From Blastomyces gilchristii SLH14081 (Eukaryota > Ascomycota > Eurotiomycetes > Onygenales > Ajellomycetaceae): DNA of 64,000 nucleotides. This document shows, one piece after another, positions 60,601-64,000 of the stretch. The notes beneath the pieces are model-generated. The model saw only the letters and a program-made list of their open reading frames with translations. It was not told where the DNA came from and ran no database searches. Every line of letters begins with the position of its first letter. Positions within the stretch are counted from its first letter, which is position 1. The DNA is taken from the NCBI RefSeq assembly GCF_000003855.2, contig NW_003101679.1, forward strand, positions 4,301,393 to 4,365,392. Direction: 5' to 3'. The position numbers were made by a program, and so were the translations under genes.

Positions 60601-61451
60601 CAGCAGCTTCAAGCTCCAGCACTGACATCACCGAGAGTCAAGCACCCACGACATCTACTCAGGCTCGTGACATTATCCCCTCCTCCTCTCAGCAAACACC
60701 AGTTGCGGAACACCAACCTTCTGAATCAAGAGGTGCCTCTCAGTCATCGTCCACGACTCCTGAGACTGCGCCTGCTGATTCTCAAACATCCCAACAGCCT
60801 TCTATGTTCGCTATTAATTGGACGCAACCTCCACCGCCTCGCCCGACGCCGGCTCATGCGTCGCTGCCAACGCAGCCAATCACACCCGTTGGCGCGGACG
60901 CTGTTGCCAAGCTCCGTTCACAGGCCGAAAAGTACAAGCCGAAGCTCCCTAGTGGGCTTCGTGCTTCTCGCCGGTACTCTTCCAGTCCGCTGTCAGCTCC
61001 AGACAGCGGCGACAACATGACCTCGCGTCCTGAACGTTTTGAGCCGTTGGTGGATTCCCCTCCGCCACATCTCAACACCCGTGAGCAATGCCAAGCCACG
61101 GAAGCCAAGGGGGAGGCTTCCGCGGGCGACAAGGAAAACTCCAGCGGGGGGTCGCTGGAGCAAAGCTCATACGTACCAAACCCTCGGATGAGGCAATTGG
61201 TACGTGAGATGTGGTTGGAGGAGGATGATGAGGCGGCTGATGAGGTGTTCAGTCGCGAGTTCCGGCGATTCCGCCGGGAGAGATCCCGGTTGGAGGAGTC
61301 GGAGCTGCAAGAGGAGGAGGGGGGGGAGGAGGGGGGGGAGGAGGGGGGGGAGGAAGAGGAGGGGGCAGCTCACATCGAGCCCTTTAACCTGGGTTCGTAT
61401 GATGAGTTTTGCCGGAGTTTTGAGGAGTATAGGCGGCGGCGGGCCGCCTAG
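57687..61451 (+). CDS. Large disordered, probably nuclear protein with possible PP1 docking site; function unknown
   Basis: A 1254-residue single-exon ORF. It is mostly Ser/Pro/Thr/Gln-rich and predicted disordered. The N-terminus is basic (MRTRSQPISPSGFQSL, then a Lys/Thr-rich stretch to about 70, histone-tail-like). Residues 475-490 hold a Cys/His cluster, CACCSAILICPNNKHH. A bipartite nuclear-localisation-like run follows near 514-536 (RKKRARRR ... KKRR). Residues 842-852 read GILRGTKRVRF, followed by D-A-S-P and T-P sites. The acidic C-terminal region includes a glycine/glutamate repeat (GGEEGGEEGGEE) encoded by a G-rich repeat, and ends in a short charged helix (DEFCRSFEEYRRRR). Many SP/TP sites suggest cell-cycle kinase substrates. 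I do not recognise the family; a chromatin or spindle role is speculation. Confidence 0.8.
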   Translation: MRTRSQPISPSGFQSLETVPRRRKTTASKTTKTTKTTKPTKEASAKVEKKKPGKRGPKKTLKKTAAKSEETTTTAENSNDAPAPAPTDNTSVNESPQDVNDVATSLEPVEQPTTDKCEQPTFSSTSPSTEPTPVDARPISVDTAAPSSISTLQVGSQDEHWQPPSANSLPRISASTPPVRFAPRQRGSSILEANSTFSSSVSYPSTPTENHRESSSSAAGQIPATNSSSTPRLFERPTRRSYPPISLSGPGPSRPTCRSFTSSLDRSDPQRAWRSGTDRFSPSSQLRVSQGQQAGLGLNLSQNSRSSRLDVSRIGLENYSTSQSLSQSTARRSQSPLERAASALNPDGALIFDLNTPQPADRAPHSIPQFSYPLHSSLFAPPVDPCQSPLASTQANARPSTPQSSFYDSPDSSPFESIVRDRLYRTWESRIAPRASRTASRISDNILPIATPPRMTTSIGTQTSPTLASEIVPKCACCSAILICPNNKHHVNAAFGVDQPKNQKTLTENTASPRKKRARRRDYSSDDDGDLRSSKKRRDAVTSSIAHHRQRRVTPYAERSRRRAVESQGRIDKTLFRIPQLIAQNNADRDTTGNDKVDDADVEEPAWDVLNQMRADAAELSDQEQAQTLEAPQTPTRNWDIRGLFNSVPRSISKFIPTFSLSPVRTGSSIEVSSTPPEAGGRPALSMPVVSTPDQSEPSEQPEQTPELEHLTYSLFPQPLNRRQLLGTPPDVRSPQKGAQKGIVTETTVSKETTNSNTQHAPEDENNNNNNGSSKNPRKRRRSSPESIPNPPGTSYGMDLRYFGDSSLSEADDDSIPEDMTTFGTEQDPRPIPPTEQPAIRGILRGTKRVRFDASPENTPSKLRLRHPQPQTVDDNQRMIEEQGSSLSSTDDAMDISSDHSTGEPSASTPPVNPQAPPSESSGDPQPSPPSSPIIRPNPFGTYCLDYDMFSDDDDLYEEEIAAEQAAATEAAAASSSSTDITESQAPTTSTQARDIIPSSSQQTPVAEHQPSESRGASQSSSTTPETAPADSQTSQQPSMFAINWTQPPPPRPTPAHASLPTQPITPVGADAVAKLRSQAEKYKPKLPSGLRASRRYSSSPLSAPDSGDNMTSRPERFEPLVDSPPPHLNTREQCQATEAKGEASAGDKENSSGGSLEQSSYVPNPRMRQLVREMWLEEDDEAADEVFSREFRRFRRERSRLEESELQEEEGGEEGGEEGGEEEEGAAHIEPFNLGSYDEFCRSFEEYRRRRAA
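61315..61366 (+). repeat. G-rich coding repeat (GGEE)n in the 1254-residue protein gene
   Basis: Alternating runs of five to eight G with GAGGA spacers encode GGEEGGEEGGEEEE. Four or more G-runs in about 50 bases could form a G-quadruplex on the coding strand and make the repeat length-variable. Confidence 0.8.
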
Positions 61452-61966
61452 GGGGTTGAGGGAAGGGGCGTTGCTTTTTGTTTTTGTTTTTGATTTTGAT
61501 TTTGACTTATTGAATTTCTTGATTTATTTTGTTTCCTCTATTGAGTTCTTTCGCATTGTTCCCTCATTATCTGCTTCGGCGGAGAGATGACTGGGTACTT
61601 TCGAAAGGCTCATATTTTCTTTTGTATTGTGTTTTGAGTTTTTACTTTTTTGATTTCTTTTTCGTCTTCTATTGCTCGTTTATTCCCTCTCTTCCTTTTC
61701 GGGGGGAAAAGAAGTAGACTGGGTTTAACGGGCCGCATGTATGTAGGTACGCACGTATGTATGCACGTATGCATGTTTGCTCCTGGCTTTTATATTTTTA
61801 TAGATCATGTATGATTAGCTTTTGTTTGGAGTCCGGGGGGCTGGGGGGAAAGGCGCAATTGATTTTTTGCCAAGATATTCATTCTCTTTTACTGTAGGGA
61901 ATCATAAAGTAATTGTAACCGATGAATTGCTACGTAGTGTGTATTATAAAAGCCCCTGAGTAGCAG
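61452..61966. other. Convergent intergenic region
   Basis: 3' flanks of the large plus-strand gene and of SPB4. Contains T-rich stretches and a short imperfect repeat of GTATG/GCACG units at about 61736-61778. No gene seen. Confidence 0.5.
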
Positions 61967-64000
61967 CTAATCGAACCCTTCAAACTCCTCTTCAGCCTCG
62001 GTTTGAGCTTGTTCCTTCGCAGATTTTCGAACGGCACTCACCATCCGCTCGGTCTCTCTTACTTTCTCCCTCTCTTCCTCCGTCATCTTTTCCCACCGCT
62101 CATGCTCTCTCTTAGCTTTCTTCCTCTCCCGTCGCCGCTCCTTCTCACTCTTTCTCTCCAGATTCTGACTCCATGGAATCGATTCGCTAACCACAGGCCT
62201 CTTCAGAGGCCCCTTCTCACCATTAACACTCGCAGCATTATCATGATCAATGTCGCCACCACTCCTCCGCTCGCCCATCTCTTCCTGCCGATGTCTCTCT
62301 CTCTGCTTATCCTTGTACGCATAGTTATTCCAATCCACCCCACTAACGCCTAGACTCTTATCACCTGTAAACGCCTTTAGCTCGGGCATCTTGGGCAGTC
62401 GCAGAAGCCCCCATGCTCGCCCCAGCTCCTCCCAGTCCAAGTCTGTGACGCGGAATATGCTGCTGGCCTGGTGCTTGCTGTAGCTGCGTAGCCAGCTGAC
62501 GAAGGCGCGCTGGGCTTTATCGTGTACGGCGCGGTCTTGAAGGACGAGGGTGCGGATTTGTTCGGTGGTGGTTATGGCGTCTGTGGGTGTGATGTGGATT
62601 GGGTGGGAGAATGAGGATGTGGATGTGGTGGAGGTGGAGGTGGGAGGTGGATTGGAATTCCGTCACGGGCGTTTTGCGCACATTGAGGAATGGGATGTAA
62701 TCCTCTTCCCGACCTGGGTGGAGGAAGATGATGCTGAGACCGCGACGGCCAGCGCGGCCTGCTCGTCCGCAGCGGTGGAGGAAGACTTTTGGATCCGTCG
62801 GGGGATCTATTTGGATTACTAGATCTACGGCTGGGATGTCGAGCCGCGGGCGCCACGTCCGTGGTTAGGAGGATGCAGGAGGTGACGGAGTGGGCGAAGC
62901 GGGTGAAATTTTTCTGACGGACTTGTGGGGGGTGTTTGCCGTGCAGAGGGATTGTGGTAAATTGGTCTGGTAGGAGGGAAGGGAGGATGTGCTGGTAATA
63001 GTCTACTGCGGCGCAGGTGGAGAAGTAAAGGATGGATCTTTGCGGGGTGGGTGAGAGGGTTGAGAGGATCTTTTTCACGGCAGGCAGTTTGTGGGTTGGT
63101 GGGGTAAGGAGGTAGGTCATTTGAAGGCTGGAAAATAGTGGAATTAGAATATGAAACATACGCCGAAATTATTAGCTGTGTCGCTGGGATAATACATACC
63201 TCGCTGGAGTTCGCTTTTCCTCCAAACCTGCCCCTTTCACCTTGACTGCAATTTTAACCGGGTTCCGTAAGCCGACGCGAATAATCTGGTCGACTGCCTC
63301 GCTGACACTGGCACTGAAAAGACCCGTTCGCCGTTGCTTGGGTAATCGTTGAAGGATTTTCTGTAGATCTTCTTTGAAACCCAAATCTAAAAGTCTGTCC
63401 GCCTCATCGAGGACAAGAACCTCAAACGACGACTGTGGACAATGGGCATGAGGCGACGATAAAAGCTCAAGAAGGCGACCCGGTGTTGATACGAGAACAT
63501 TAGGCGACTGCTTTAGAAATGTACTTAAATCTTGCGCGGGGGTTGTAGCGCCTCCTAGTAGGAGTTGAGGTACTATTTTCAACGTGGATGATGGGTACGA
63601 TGGGGCAGGGTTAGCCTCGTCGCCTTCGTTGTTGTTACCTGCCCGCTGAAGGCGCGCCGCGGATGGACCGTGGAAGGCTAGCAAAGACAGCAAGACATTG
63701 TATATTTGAGTGGCCAATTCTCTATTCCGTATATTAGCCTAATTGAACTTCCCCTTTGATGAAACTGCGGCGATATAAAATACCTGGTGGGGGAGATGAT
63801 AATGGCTCCAATGTGATGCTTTTTTATAGGTGATTCCAGCCGTAAAAGCCTTTCTACTACGGGAATCAAAAAGGATAATGTCTTCCCGCTGCCCGTCACA
63901 GCCTCAACAACGACATCCTTATGCGCCATGAACAGAGGAATTGTCGAGGCCTGTACTGGGGTCATACGGGAGAAGCCCATAGTGGAAATAGCGTCAAGGA
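61967..64000 (-). CDS. SPB4: ATP-dependent rRNA helicase Spb4 (DEAD box), 5'-partial, two frameshifts
   Basis: Minus-strand gene whose start lies right of the window. Exons seen: 63784-64000, 63200-63721 and 61967-63127; introns 63722-63783 (62 nt) and 63128-63199 (72 nt) have GTATTT..ATAG and GTATGT..CCAG ends. Splicing restores [12 protein letters not shown] and [13 protein letters not shown]. Motifs: Q-region [16 protein letters not shown], Walker [26 protein letters not shown] in [16 protein letters not shown] in [10 protein letters not shown], then [11 protein letters not shown]. The C-terminus has the Spb4 features [20 protein letters not shown] and [19 protein letters not shown], with a Lys/Glu-rich tail ending EEFEGFD. 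It works in the nucleolus on 60S subunit assembly. Exon 3 is out of frame twice: about 62840-62857 (motif V) and about 62642-62644. Confidence 0.9.

Noticed and set aside
63128..63783. Frame breaks between SPB4 open stretches as further frameshifts
   Set aside because: These two breaks are ordinary introns with GT..AG ends, and splicing restores conserved motifs.

Overview
The window joins two very different kinds of fungal DNA. Bases 1 to about 42,780 are an AT-rich block built entirely of dead transposable elements. Bases about 42,800 to 64,000 are ordinary gene-bearing DNA with short GT..AG introns, a CTAAC-type branch site and normal codon use. The genes (an Lhs1-type ER chaperone ending in RDEL, a secreted deuterolysin with Kex2 sites, ribosomal proteins uS2 and mitochondrial uS15, a large disordered protein, the Spb4 helicase) indicate a filamentous ascomycete. 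The AT-rich blocks of mutated Gypsy elements next to gene islands fit the Onygenales (Ajellomycetaceae, for example Blastomyces-like genomes). The order and family are inference from general knowledge, not proven here.

The transposon block can be resolved into a nest using target-site duplications (TSDs) read directly from the sequence. The oldest layer is a Gypsy relic on the minus strand (6082-7512, continuing at 34154-34664 and 42008-about 42780). It is split by a second Gypsy element with 332-bp LTRs (7513-34148, TSD ATCAG). That element is split by a hAT DNA transposon (11371-32231, 8-bp TSD TTGCATAG). The hAT is split by two full-length chromodomain Gypsy elements of one family (15013-22261, TSD TTAAC; 22967-30766, TSD GCAGT). 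The second of these carries a 505-bp non-autonomous hAT derivative (27722-28226, 8-bp TSD ATCACATC) whose ends match the large hAT. Two more copies of the chromodomain family flank the stack: a 5'-truncated one at 1-6081 and a full one at 34670-42002 (TSD CTTCT), which contains a 100-N gap and a locally inverted segment. Removing insertions and a 36-bp duplication, the two intact copies come out at 7249 and 7251 bp, which supports the reconstruction.

All old elements are heavily mutated by C-to-T and G-to-A transitions, so every transposon gene is full of stop codons. The pattern is unusual: CpG, CpC and GpG are nearly eliminated, while CpA, TpG and GpC survive. This differs from classical CpA-directed RIP. 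The small hAT derivative and parts of some LTRs escaped and show the ancestral sequence.

The gene island runs: LHS1 (minus), a deuterolysin-type M35 metalloprotease (minus, two exons), a 196-residue secreted protein resembling a free-standing M35 propeptide fold (plus), RPS0/uS2 (minus, two exons) and mitochondrial uS15 (plus, two exons) sharing a 325-bp divergent promoter, a 1254-residue disordered protein with a possible PP1 docking site (plus), and the 3' part of SPB4 (minus, three exons seen, cut by the window end). SPB4 reads through perfect splice sites but has two frame-breaking indels. No tRNA, rRNA or CRISPR array was recognised.
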